15,334 nt of DNA from CAZEYT01 sp964516295 (GCA_964516295.1 CAZEYT010000069.1:1-15334); one strand, 5' to 3'. Shown: positions 6,660-15,019, numbered from the stretch's first letter. Translations and numbers: made by a program. The notes: generated by a model from the sequence alone, not told the origin.

Positions 6660-9230
6660 TCAGCGCCGGAACGTCGCCCGGACGCGCTTGGAGAGAAGCA
6701 TATACGGCACCCAGATCGCCGCAAAAAACACCGACTGCACCGCCGCCTTCAACGTTGGTTGCAGCACGTCCGGATCACTTGAGAAAAGCGGAATCGCCGC
6801 CGTATCGGCGATAAGGAAAACCATTTGTCCGACCACGACCGCGACGAAAACCGCCGGGAACCGCCGCCGCTTCAGAAAAAACAGCGGGATCAACGCCACA
6901 CGGGCGACGAGGAAAAACACGTTGAAGCAGGTCTCCAAAAACAGCACTGCCAGCCAAAGAACGTTCTTCGGGAACGGGCCGATCGACGCCATCGCCGCGT
7001 TCATGTCCGCGGTCACATACGGCCATACCGTTGGCACAAGCTGCGCCAGCATCAGGAGCGGCGAAATCACAAGACCGATTCCCACTACGACCAACCACCC
7101 GCGCAGGCCGTCGAAGCGCTCGAGACCGGGCGGACAATCGACCGGCCGTCCCGGGACCAGAAAAAGGAAAAGACAGGCCACCGCCGTGAGAACGAAGGTG
7201 CCCATCACACACAGTACGAAGAAGACATTGATATACCGATACAAGGCCGTCGTTGCCGCGTTGTCGGCGGAAGCCCCGGCGGCCGCTGGCGGCCGATAGG
7301 TGAACTGATATCCGGCCCCCTCCCACGCTTCATCAACCGCCGCAAGATACTCGCTCATCCTGTCGGCGGGCACCTCGCGCGCATGGGCCTCGTATTTCGC
7401 CGAAATCCGTTGGGTCGTACCCCCGCCCTCGGTTTTGTAACTGAAGGAAAACCACGGATTGCTCACGGAGGTCTTCAAGTCATCCATCGGCCACGTTTCC
7501 GGCAGAGTGATCTCGGTGCGGACCTCAAGCTTCGATGGGAAGGAAAGGGCAAAGGGAAACGTTCGCTTGACGCGTTCCGGCACCTCAAGGCGGCTGACGA
7601 TTTCCTGCGCCGGAACCTCGCCAATGAGGAGGCCGGTTTTGTCGGCTTTCCAGTAGTCGTGAATCTCATATTCCTCGGTGACACGGAAGGTGTTGGTCTC
7701 GGGATCATCGCGAACCCGAAGCGAAGCCGTGCTCTCGATCCCCGGAAACGTCTTGGCATAAAAATCCAGATAGCTTCGCCCGAGACGGTCGATGCCATCC
7801 GCGGCAAACATCGCGCGCAGACGCTCGGCCGACTGACCGGTCGCTCTCGTCTCGACCTGCAAGACCGCCGGTTTCGCATTGGACGGAGCCGGAAGTTCAA
7901 AACGCTCGCGCACCACCGTTTCCCCAAACGAGGCCTCCGGTGCCGCGACGCGGGTCAGCTCGGTTTCCCCCTCCTTGATGCGCAGGCCCAAACCATACGG
8001 CGGAATGAAAATCTGCTCCAGCGGACCGCGCTGCGACGTCCGCGTCGGGTCCACAAAATACGACGACCCGCCAAGGACGATTTCCAAAATCACGTGGTCG
8101 AACGCATACGGCGACGGAAGCCGCTTCGCAATGCCCTCATGCCAGTCGGAATTCACCAGCACCGGGTAGGATGCAATCCCCAACTCGCGCAGCATGTTCC
8201 GGAGCAAAAGGACCTTCTCTTTGCAGTCGCCGGAGCGCTGCGTATAGATCACATCCGGCGTGCGCGGCTGGTGCGAGTGGATGCCGCTTTCCATGCCGAG
8301 GTAGCGGATCTCGTCCTGCACAAAACGAAGGGCCGCGGCGGCCGTTTCTGCATCGGTTCCGGTCAACCCGGCCACTCGTTCCCGCAAAGTGGCCGGCAGC
8401 GGCTCATCGTGCGTATAGAGCGGAAGCGCCCAGCGCACCACCGAGGCCCAATCCGGCACATTCGAGACTTCGATCCACGGGAAGATCGAGAGGCTCCCCG
8501 GCACGTCGTCGTCGGGCACCACCACCGGCGGGGAATCCACCCGCCAAGTCAAGAGTCGGCCATCCACGGCGGGCTTCAGGTCCGTCGCATGCTCGCGCAC
8601 AAAAAGCGGTGTTCCCTCTTGGTTCAAAATCCGCTGCCGGATGGTCCCGAGCGGCTGACTGTCCCCGACCTGGAACGACCGATAAAACTGACCGACCATC
8701 GCGGGATGTGATCCGCTCCGCGTAAAATCATAGCGGATTACATCCCCCGGCCGGATGTCGGGAATCCGGATGCTGAGGGTAAGATTTCCATCCAGCAGGA
8801 AGTTTTCCATCTCCCGTTCGCGGTGGAGAACTTGGACAATCTCGGGCTTCAACCGCGGGACCCACGTACCATCGCGAAGGACATCGACGGAATGCAGCGT
8901 GATCGTCTCGTAGGTCGGGTCGAATTCGATGGTGATCTCCGAGCCATTTTGCACGCCGGCCTCGCTGAGAATCTGGCGGGCGTAAAGCCCGTAGGCATCG
9001 CCCTCGGCAACCCGCGAAAACTGATCGTTGAGCAGGTAAAAAACTCCGTCCGGCACGCGGTCTTTTGCGATATTGTCCAGTGGCACGACCGGAAGCGGAG
9101 CCGCCCAGTCCGGCCGCGGGCCGATGCGATAACGATCCTCCGCCGCCGCGACGTGGCAAAGAATGCCCGCGACCAGAACCGTTAACACCACCCGCCATGT
9201 CTGCCCGATCTTCAAAGCGCTGCGACGCAT
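6660..9230 (-). CDS. DUF3857 / transglutaminase-like / DUF2569 membrane protein
   Basis: An 856-residue exported protein with a signal peptide (about 1-30, cleavage near VAAA). A DUF3857-type N-terminal domain (about 60-270) is followed by a transglutaminase-like domain (about 290-400) with an intact papain-type triad: Cys336 in SGDCKEK, His379 in FDHV and Asp394 in YFVDPT. A beta-rich region comes next, and the C-terminus has about five membrane helices (690-850), where GWLVVVGIGLVISPLLML resembles DUF2569. The reaction and substrate are unknown; family members are predicted cell-envelope thiol proteases or cross-linkers. The start at 9230 gives the signal peptide, and the frame stays open further upstream but antisense to the next gene. 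It converges on tonB and diverges from the phytase-like gene. Confidence 0.85.
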   Translation of the reverse strand: MRRSALKIGQTWRVVLTVLVAGILCHVAAAEDRYRIGPRPDWAAPLPVVPLDNIAKDRVPDGVFYLLNDQFSRVAEGDAYGLYARQILSEAGVQNGSEITIEFDPTYETITLHSVDVLRDGTWVPRLKPEIVQVLHREREMENFLLDGNLTLSIRIPDIRPGDVIRYDFTRSGSHPAMVGQFYRSFQVGDSQPLGTIRQRILNQEGTPLFVREHATDLKPAVDGRLLTWRVDSPPVVVPDDDVPGSLSIFPWIEVSNVPDWASVVRWALPLYTHDEPLPATLRERVAGLTGTDAETAAAALRFVQDEIRYLGMESGIHSHQPRTPDVIYTQRSGDCKEKVLLLRNMLRELGIASYPVLVNSDWHEGIAKRLPSPYAFDHVILEIVLGGSSYFVDPTRTSQRGPLEQIFIPPYGLGLRIKEGETELTRVAAPEASFGETVVRERFELPAPSNAKPAVLQVETRATGQSAERLRAMFAADGIDRLGRSYLDFYAKTFPGIESTASLRVRDDPETNTFRVTEEYEIHDYWKADKTGLLIGEVPAQEIVSRLEVPERVKRTFPFALSFPSKLEVRTEITLPETWPMDDLKTSVSNPWFSFSYKTEGGGTTQRISAKYEAHAREVPADRMSEYLAAVDEAWEGAGYQFTYRPPAAAGASADNAATTALYRYINVFFVLCVMGTFVLTAVACLFLFLVPGRPVDCPPGLERFDGLRGWLVVVGIGLVISPLLMLAQLVPTVWPYVTADMNAAMASIGPFPKNVLWLAVLFLETCFNVFFLVARVALIPLFFLKRRRFPAVFVAVVVGQMVFLIADTAAIPLFSSDPDVLQPTLKAAVQSVFFAAIWVPYMLLSKRVRATFRR

Positions 9231-9353
9231 ACCACGCCCCCGGAAACCCTGTCGAGTCCCGTTGCCGGGCACGGCGTCTTTCCCACCCGGCCAGGAGTGT
9301 CCTTTAGCGCCTCCCACTTGCAGAGTCCTCCTGGAGCGGGTAAGCAAACGTTC

Positions 9354-10562
9354 ATGCGCGCGTGGTTTCTCGCCCTCCTTTTCACCCCCGTTCTCCACCT
9401 CTCTGTCGCCGAGGTCTTCATAGAGGCCTCCGGGGAATTGCCGGCCGATGCGACCGATCCCTCCGGGGATACCATCGGCGGCATCGGCTCCGGAATCGTT
9501 TACGATGCGGCAAACGATGTTTATTTGATGGTCTCCGACCGCGGGCCGGGCGATGGAACGCTGCCCTACCGACCCCGCCTCGCCGTGCTCCGCATCACCC
9601 AGGAAGGAAAAACCCTCACGCCCCGCGTTCTGGAGACCATCCTGTTGAAAGACGCCGAGGGCCGCGCCATGACCGGTCTCCTCCCCGACGATCCGGACTC
9701 GGGACTGCCGAAAATGAAGGACGGCCGCGCCTGCATTGATCCCGAGGCGCTCGCACTCGCGAGCGACGGTCGGCTCTTCATTAGCGACGAATACGGACCG
9801 TTCCTCTACGAATTCCGCCGCGACGGCACCATGGTCCGCCGCATCGCGCTGCCTGCGGAGTTCGAGCCCCGCGAGGCGGATGGAAAGCTCAGTTACACAG
9901 ACAAAGCCGCGCTGGTCACCGGTCGTGCGGTGAACCAAGGCCCCGAGGGCATGTGCCTTCTTCCGGGCGAAAAACAGGCCGCTCTCCTCTTTCAAAGCGG
10001 GTCCGTGCAAGATGGCGGCAAAGCCTCCGCCGCGACGACAATTCTCGTCCTCGATCTCACCACTGGTCAACCAAACGCGCTCTATAGATACACCTTTTCC
10101 CCGGACTTCGCGGGCGTGAAGGCGACGAAACTCTCCGTGAACGATCTCGTCGCCCTGAGCGACCGGCGTTTCCTCGTGCTCGAGCGCGACGGAGCCGGCC
10201 GCGATGGAGCCAAAGACCATTCACCCGCGAAATACAAAGCCGTCTGGCTCGCGGACGTTTCCCAAGCCACCAATCTCCTCGACCTCAAGCCCGGCGAACC
10301 CGAAAAACCCGCTGCCAAGACCCTGCTCTTCAACCTCGCCACCCTCGTCGAAGACCCAGGCGAGCTCGGCGCCAAGTGGGAGGGCCTCGTCGTCATCCCG
10401 CCATCCGATGAGCGTGCTCTCACGCTCCTCATGACCGCCGACAACGACTTTTTCGCTCCCGAAATTCGCGAAGAAGGCACGAAGTATGCCTTCCCCCGAG
10501 CCGAGGACGCCGTCCCCACCCAGTTCTTCAAAATCCGCGTTCCGATGCCCGCCTCACCCTGA
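9354..10562 (+). CDS. Secreted phytase-like (esterase-like activity of phytase family) protein
   Basis: A 402-residue exported protein with a signal peptide (MRAWFLALLF..., cleavage about residue 19). The body matches the phytase-like beta-propeller family: IGGIGSGIVYD, YLMVSDRGPGDG, the block CIDPEALAL...GRLFISDEYGPFLYEF, then NQGPEGMCLLP, ARRFLVLERDG-like text (DRRFLVLERDG) and a closing TADNDF. Acidic residues in these blocks are typical metal/phosphate-site positions. The family is named for phytase/esterase activity, but few members have been tested, so the substrate is open. The start at 9354 is preferred over 9297 because it begins the signal peptide. The gene is divergent from 9230 across a 123-base gap and converges on the SRPBCC gene, with 5 bases between stops. 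Confidence 0.82.
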   Translation: MRAWFLALLFTPVLHLSVAEVFIEASGELPADATDPSGDTIGGIGSGIVYDAANDVYLMVSDRGPGDGTLPYRPRLAVLRITQEGKTLTPRVLETILLKDAEGRAMTGLLPDDPDSGLPKMKDGRACIDPEALALASDGRLFISDEYGPFLYEFRRDGTMVRRIALPAEFEPREADGKLSYTDKAALVTGRAVNQGPEGMCLLPGEKQAALLFQSGSVQDGGKASAATTILVLDLTTGQPNALYRYTFSPDFAGVKATKLSVNDLVALSDRRFLVLERDGAGRDGAKDHSPAKYKAVWLADVSQATNLLDLKPGEPEKPAAKTLLFNLATLVEDPGELGAKWEGLVVIPPSDERALTLLMTADNDFFAPEIREEGTKYAFPRAEDAVPTQFFKIRVPMPASP

Positions 10563-10572
10563 GGCCTTCAGG
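10558..10572. terminator. Small palindrome spanning two convergent stop codons
   Basis: CCTGA (10558-10562) and TCAGG (10568-10572) are inverted complements around a 5-base loop. The left arm contains the plus-strand TGA of the phytase-like gene and the right arm contains the minus-strand TGA of the SRPBCC gene. The 5-bp stem has no T-run, so its terminator function is doubtful. Confidence 0.22.
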
Positions 10573-10990
10573 TCGTGTGAGTGGCCTCGGCATGTCGGCG
10601 GAAGTTTTCCAAAATGCTCTGCCACCCGGCGCGTTGGACTTCCAGAGGATGCATGGACTCCGGCGTGAACGATTCGCGGACCAGCGTGCCATCGGGAGTC
10701 TTCGAAAAATCCACCGTCACCTCACGATCCTCGCCCAGCGAAAAGACCAGCCGCTCGCCCGGAAGGACCTCGGCGTAAGTTCCCTCAAACTCAAATCCCA
10801 TACTCCCGTCCCGCGCCTCCATGCGCGACCGAAAGGTCACGCCCACCCGCGGGTCGTTTTCCGCCCGCGGACACTGCCAGTCGTCGGACGCGAAGTTCCA
10901 TTGCGTAATATGCTGCGGTTCCGTCCAGACCGACCAGACATGTTCCACCGGAGCCCGCACCAGCGTTTCCACTGTGATTATGTCATTCAT
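10568..10990 (-). CDS. SRPBCC / AHSA1 (Hsp90 ATPase activator homologue-like) protein
   Basis: A 140-residue cytoplasmic protein of the START-like SRPBCC fold. The start region ITVETLVRAPVEHVWSVWTEPQHITQWNFASDDW is the usual AHSA1 opening (written here as ITVETLVRAP, then VWSVWTEP and ITQWN). The end, with SMHPLEVQRAGWQSILENF, is the long C-terminal helix that closes the hydrophobic pocket. These domains bind small hydrophobic ligands or act as stress or co-regulated helper proteins; the ligand is unknown. The start at 10990 is chosen because family members begin right at this strand, though the frame is open to 11023. It lies 101 bases downstream of the FAD monooxygenase on the same strand and could be co-transcribed with it. 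Confidence 0.85.
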   Translation of the reverse strand: MNDIITVETLVRAPVEHVWSVWTEPQHITQWNFASDDWQCPRAENDPRVGVTFRSRMEARDGSMGFEFEGTYAEVLPGERLVFSLGEDREVTVDFSKTPDGTLVRESFTPESMHPLEVQRAGWQSILENFRRHAEATHTT

Positions 10991-11091
10991 AAGTTTTGAA
11001 GCGTTTCGTGTCCAACGAACCAAACGGCTCCCTCAGGACACAACGGCCGAAAAAACTTTGCGATTCAAACAAGAAATCCGCGCCCGGCGAC

Positions 11092-12744
11092 TTAGCGAAC
11101 TCCGGCCGGAAGATCCGCGCGAGGGAACACATGCACGAGAAACGCATGCAGCTCCGGCCACGGAAAACCGAACCCTGTGAACGCAAGATACGCATCCGGA
11201 CGGAGCAGGAAAATGGCCCCGTTTTGCGCGCCGGCGAGGTAATGGGCGAAAAGCGGCGCATCCAAAAAATGCCGCACGCCCGCCGGACTCGCCCCCGCCA
11301 TCGGGCTTCCCTCCACCAACCACACATCGGCCAGGGCACCCAGCCGCACCGCAAGACTCTCGATCTCTGCGTTCAGCTCCGGCGTCCGCAATTGCCGGCC
11401 TGTGAAAACCAACAGCGTGAACTTCGCCGGATCGATCACATCATAGAGGCGGACCTGTTGCCCGCTGGCAGGGTCGAACAGCGGCAGATCGTAGCACCGC
11501 CGGCCCGCGTGCTGGTGCACCGCGAGATCCCGCACCTCATCCGGCGAGCCGACCACGCGCAGGAAGTCATTGTGCGGATACTCGATCTGCGTCTGCAAGC
11601 CGGCTTCGACCAAGCTGTAGTGGTGGGCATAAAGACCGTGAAAAAACCGCCATAGGGGCTCGCGAACATGCTCGCCGAGCCACCCGAACGGCGTCGCCAG
11701 CCGGTGCGTGAAGTCCGACAATTTCACCACCTGCTCGCCCACAAAGGATCGCTCGGCATGGTAGGTCTCCAGCAACTCCGGGGTGCATACGCCCTTCAGC
11801 ACAGCCGCGAGTTTCCACGCAAGATTGAAGGAATCCTGCAACCCCGTATTCATTCCGAGCCCGGTCTCCGGACTGTGAATATGCGCGGCATCCCCGGCCA
11901 GAAAGACGCGGCCCTTGCGATACGAGCGAACCTTGCGGTGGTGACAGTGGAACTCGGCCAGCCAGCCAGGATCCCGGATTTCGCACAGCCCGGGCACGAG
12001 CCGGTCCACCGTCTCCCGAAATTCCTCCAGCGATGGTGCATGTCCCAGCGCGTGACTTTTCGGCTGCACCACGTAGAGCCGGTGGCGGCCGCCGGGCAGC
12101 GGGAACACGGCAAGCAGGCCGTCATCCCCGAAAAAACTGTAGCCGTTTCCCGGCGGGAACGCCCACCGCAGGGTCACGTCGGCGAGCATCCATGTGTCCT
12201 GATACGAGTCGCCCTGAAAATCGAAGCCGAGTTGGTGACGCGTCACACTGTGCGCGCCGTCGCACCCGGCGAGGTAGGCGACCCGCACGGTTTCGTGCAC
12301 GCCCGCCGCCGTCTCGATCACCGCCCGTACCTCGCGCTCGTCCTGCTCGAGTGAGACCAGCCGGGTTTTCCACTCCACCACGCCCCCGCGCTTTGCCAGT
12401 TGACCGTGCAGGATCCGCTCGGTCTCAGCCTGTGAAATGTTGAGCAAAAACCGGAACTCGGAGGTCACGTTCCGATAGTCGGTGTGGAACAACATTCGCG
12501 ATTGGCTGTAAACACTGAACGACGCGATTTTTTCGCCCGCCGCAATCGTCTCGCCCGCAAACCCGCGCATCTGAAACGCCTCCAACGTCCGCGGCATCAG
12601 CGTCACCGCTTTCGACAACGTCGTGGGCGCTTCCGCCGCGTCGATGATGCGGAACGGAATCCCGTGATGGCGGAGATCGATGGCAAGGGCGAGCCCGGTG
12701 GGGCCGGCCCCGACGATGAGCACTTGAGGAGTGGAATCGGTCAT
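11092..12744 (-). CDS. FAD-dependent monooxygenase (PHBH-type, aromatic hydroxylase-like)
   Basis: A 550-residue flavoprotein of the p-hydroxybenzoate hydroxylase/phenol 2-monooxygenase type. It shows the dinucleotide motif GAGPTG (residues 12-17), the DG motif GCDGAHSVTR (161-169) and the GD motif LAGDAAHIHSPETGLGMNTG (282-301, in two parts: LAGDAAHIH and GLGMNTG), followed by DSFNLAWKLA. The C-terminal 130 residues look like the thioredoxin-like domain of this family (GRRCYDLPLFD...RLYDVID). Such enzymes use NAD(P)H and O2 to hydroxylate aromatic or polyketide substrates; the substrate here is unknown. Where most relatives have a PPxGGQGMN motif, this one has SPETGLGMN, so the FAD-binding loop is slightly divergent. 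The start at 12744 precedes the FAD motif by the normal distance. It is divergent from 12789 across 44 bases. Confidence 0.9.
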   Translation of the reverse strand: MTDSTPQVLIVGAGPTGLALAIDLRHHGIPFRIIDAAEAPTTLSKAVTLMPRTLEAFQMRGFAGETIAAGEKIASFSVYSQSRMLFHTDYRNVTSEFRFLLNISQAETERILHGQLAKRGGVVEWKTRLVSLEQDEREVRAVIETAAGVHETVRVAYLAGCDGAHSVTRHQLGFDFQGDSYQDTWMLADVTLRWAFPPGNGYSFFGDDGLLAVFPLPGGRHRLYVVQPKSHALGHAPSLEEFRETVDRLVPGLCEIRDPGWLAEFHCHHRKVRSYRKGRVFLAGDAAHIHSPETGLGMNTGLQDSFNLAWKLAAVLKGVCTPELLETYHAERSFVGEQVVKLSDFTHRLATPFGWLGEHVREPLWRFFHGLYAHHYSLVEAGLQTQIEYPHNDFLRVVGSPDEVRDLAVHQHAGRRCYDLPLFDPASGQQVRLYDVIDPAKFTLLVFTGRQLRTPELNAEIESLAVRLGALADVWLVEGSPMAGASPAGVRHFLDAPLFAHYLAGAQNGAIFLLRPDAYLAFTGFGFPWPELHAFLVHVFPRADLPAGVR

Positions 12745-12788
12745 GCAGGCAAGGTTGACAGCGGGAATATTCGCGAAAAGATGTCCGA

Positions 12789-14555
12789 ATGCACTCCTTT
12801 AAAGAGCGTTCCGTGGGTCGTGTGTTTTTCCTCCTCCTGCTTGGTGGCCTGGCTTGGGCCCCGGCTCAAAAGGAGACCCCACCAGCTTCGCCCGTCACCG
12901 CGCTCACGGCTGTTCCCGCCGATGCGCTTTACACGATCAGCGTCCCCTCCGCGCCCGCACTCATGGAAATGTTCTATGCCGGACATCTGGCGTCGTTCGA
13001 CTTCCCCCTCGCCGCTACAGCCAGCAAGCGCGCCGCCGCCGGTTCCGCTCTTACCCATGGCCCGCATCCGACCCCGCCGCCGCTGTCGCATGAACTTTAC
13101 AGCGCCACGTTTGCGCACCTCACGACCGATGTTTTCTTTTCTTGGTTGCCAGGTGGAGGAGTGCTGGCCGGCGGACAGGCTCCCGATCCCGCCGCGGCCG
13201 TCGCGGCCTTGCAAAAAGCGGCCGGCCCGGACTGGACGACCGAATCTTTTGAATCTTGGTCGCTCCTCGGCACCCGGATCGCAGGAACCCCGATCTGGCT
13301 CGCCAGCTCCGCTCCCTGGGTCGTCCTTGGCACCGACAAGAGCGCAGTGAAGACCGCGCTCGTACGTCTCGCCGGCACCGGCTCCGGCAGTCTCAAAGAC
13401 CTCCCCGCCTACCAGACGACGCGCGGACCCGATGCCGACCAAACGCTGTTGGAGCTTTTCGTGCGCGTCGATTTAGTCCGCGAAGCCCTGCCCGCCGGAC
13501 CACTGAAAACCCTGATCACCAATCGCCTCGGCGGCCTCGATTCGTTCTTCTGGCGCTGGGCCTCCGAGGGACCCGGAAGCATCGGGCGCGACTTTTTTGC
13601 CTACGGCCTCGATCCCGCCCTGGCCCCCGCGTTGGCCCAACTCCTTGAGCCGCTCGGAGAAGGATGGAAGGGACTCCCCGGCCCCGACACCGTCGTGGCC
13701 ATGCCATGGAAAATCCGACTCTCCACCTTGGCCGCGACCCCTGCGCTCGCCGACCTTCCCGCCGCTTTACTCCTCGCCGCACTCCCCGGCGCGGGCGTCC
13801 CGGCGAACGACGTCGTTCATGGCATGTTCCTCGTGGACCAACCCGGCGATGACGCCGCGCAGACCAAAATGGGCTGGATGTTCCGTTGCGCCGAGTTCAC
13901 CGAGACCACCGCCGCCCAACCGGTCCCGCTCACGGTCGGTACCGCCTTCGCTGCCCGGCGTCCGGGATTTCTCATCCTCGCCGCCACCCCCCAAGAGGCC
14001 GATTACTTTGCAAACCGCCCGTCCGCCCCCGCCCCACTTCTCGCACTGGAATCCCTTCCCGGCGTTCCCCGGCCGTTCGTCCAATACCTTGTCGACCGAC
14101 CCCGCATCGCCCGTAATTTCGCCGCCACCCTCAACGCCCGCCCGGACGCCTGGAAGACCCGTCTTCAATCCCTCGATCTCCCCGTGCCAGACACCATTTC
14201 GAGCGAAGCGCTCGTCGAGTCCCTCCCGCCCTACCGCGCCGCCCTCGCGCTCGACGGGTCCGTCCTCCGCCTCACCGCCGCCTACCAACTGCCGAAAACC
14301 AGCGGCTCCACCTTCCAATCCGTCACCGCCACCATCGCCGCCGTCGCCGACCCCACACGCTTCACCTCCTGGCAGGATCGCATTCTCTCCCTCCTCCGCA
14401 CCCCGGATGACCCCTCCGAAGCCACAATCGGCAACCTCCTCCTCGTCTCCGATTTCCTCGAAGGCCCCCTCGCCGGACCCACCGTCCTCTCCCTCTTTAA
14501 CGTCTACCTCCCCGCCCTCCTCATGACCTCCCCCGATTTGCCCGCCACCCCCTGA
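12789..14555 (+). CDS. Uncharacterised secreted protein, 588 residues
   Basis: I do not recognise a firm family. The protein has a signal peptide (about 1-26, cleavage near APA before QKET), no other clear membrane segment, and an Ala/Pro/Leu-rich alpha/beta body. Phrases such as VPADALYTISVPSAPALMEMF near the start, and the repeated pattern of TDVFFSWLPGGG, IWLASSAPWVVLGTD and RPGFLILAATPQEAD, recall DUF3352-like exported proteins of Verrucomicrobia and Planctomycetes, which would be a reasonable guess only. There are no catalytic motifs and few Cys. The 3' half is extremely C-rich on the coding strand (TCC, CCC and CTC codons dominate). The nearest gene in the same direction is the phytase-like one, but two minus-strand genes lie between, so it is likely a single-gene unit. 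Confidence 0.75.
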   Translation: MHSFKERSVGRVFFLLLLGGLAWAPAQKETPPASPVTALTAVPADALYTISVPSAPALMEMFYAGHLASFDFPLAATASKRAAAGSALTHGPHPTPPPLSHELYSATFAHLTTDVFFSWLPGGGVLAGGQAPDPAAAVAALQKAAGPDWTTESFESWSLLGTRIAGTPIWLASSAPWVVLGTDKSAVKTALVRLAGTGSGSLKDLPAYQTTRGPDADQTLLELFVRVDLVREALPAGPLKTLITNRLGGLDSFFWRWASEGPGSIGRDFFAYGLDPALAPALAQLLEPLGEGWKGLPGPDTVVAMPWKIRLSTLAATPALADLPAALLLAALPGAGVPANDVVHGMFLVDQPGDDAAQTKMGWMFRCAEFTETTAAQPVPLTVGTAFAARRPGFLILAATPQEADYFANRPSAPAPLLALESLPGVPRPFVQYLVDRPRIARNFAATLNARPDAWKTRLQSLDLPVPDTISSEALVESLPPYRAALALDGSVLRLTAAYQLPKTSGSTFQSVTATIAAVADPTRFTSWQDRILSLLRTPDDPSEATIGNLLLVSDFLEGPLAGPTVLSLFNVYLPALLMTSPDLPATP

Positions 14556-14840
14556 TCCTTCCCGAGTCATCCCCCCACAACGGGAACGGATCGCTTGGCT
14601 CGTTCTTAGAAATCATTGAGACCCTCTTGCGAAATCCTCGCGACTTTCAACGCCCCTTCGATCCCTGAACCGTCCCGTCGGAGCCACAGAATTTCGGCAA
14701 CGAAAAGTCCGGGGGCAGAGCTCCCCGATCCGACAGGCCGCTGCCCGCATCTCGAATTCGGCGGCTGATCACTCGGCAGCGAACAGAATGACAGGCCGAC
14801 CAAAACTACGCTTCACGCTTCACAAAACGTTCGTCACGGT
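14556..14840. other. Intergenic stretch without a supported gene
   Basis: No RNA gene or convincing coding region is seen. A minus-strand frame at 14606-14803 (TTG start, 65 codons, ending QEGLNDF) is open, and its second half, with ILWLRRDGSGIEGALKV, looks protein-like. However, it has no good start or Shine-Dalgarno, so it is noted rather than called. No terminator hairpin is visible just after the 14555 stop. Confidence 0.4.
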
Positions 14841-14843
14841 TTA

Positions 14844-14870
14844 TTGACACCCCCCGCCGGGCACTAGCGT
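14844..14870 (+). promoter_or_regulatory. Possible sigma-70-type promoter
   Basis: A perfect TTGACA (14844-14849) is followed after 15 bases by TAGCGT (14865-14870), a modest -10 match. The spacer is shorter than the usual 17 bases. No ORF with ATG follows before the hairpin at 14987, so the site would drive a short untranslated transcript or be fortuitous. Confidence 0.33.
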
Positions 14871-14986
14871 CTGGCTGCGCAAGGCTTGGAGAAAATCGGA
14901 GAAAAAGTCACGGGTAGGACAGCCATTGGCCCTTAATCCCCGCTAAAAAAGTTCCAGTGAATCGATTCCACGATCCCTGCGAAAAA

Positions 14987-15019
14987 CAAAAGACGGAGCT
15001 TTACGGGCTCCGTCTTTTG
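14987..15019. terminator. Strong intrinsic terminator, bidirectional
   Basis: Perfect 13-bp inverted repeat (CAAAAGACGGAGC at 14987-14999, GCTCCGTCTTTTG at 15007-15019) with a 7-base loop. Read on the minus strand it is followed by TTTTT, making a classical Rho-independent terminator for transcription entering from the right edge. Read on the plus strand, the T-run is the CTTTTG inside the stem, so it could also end a plus-strand transcript from around 14877. Confidence 0.82.

Noticed and set aside
6825..8711. 628-codon open plus-strand frame antisense to the DUF3857 gene
   Set aside because: The translation is Arg/His-rich and without motifs, and the minus strand carries a full transglutaminase-like protein with catalytic triad.
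9231..10220. Upstream extension of the DUF3857 frame to 1186 codons
   Set aside because: The extra part is antisense to the phytase-like gene, lacks protein character, and would bury a good signal peptide at residue 330.
11008..11041. GTGTCC/GGACAC inverted repeat between the monooxygenase and SRPBCC genes
   Set aside because: Only 6 bp with a 22-base loop and no T-run, so it is not persuasive as terminator or operator.
13767..14570. 267-codon Gly/Glu-rich minus-strand frame
   Set aside because: Low-complexity translation of the C-skewed strand of the 12789-14555 gene.
14877..14985. Decayed tRNA or tmRNA piece before the terminator
   Set aside because: There is no TTCRA T-loop, no acceptor-stem pairing and no tmRNA tag or 3' end signature.
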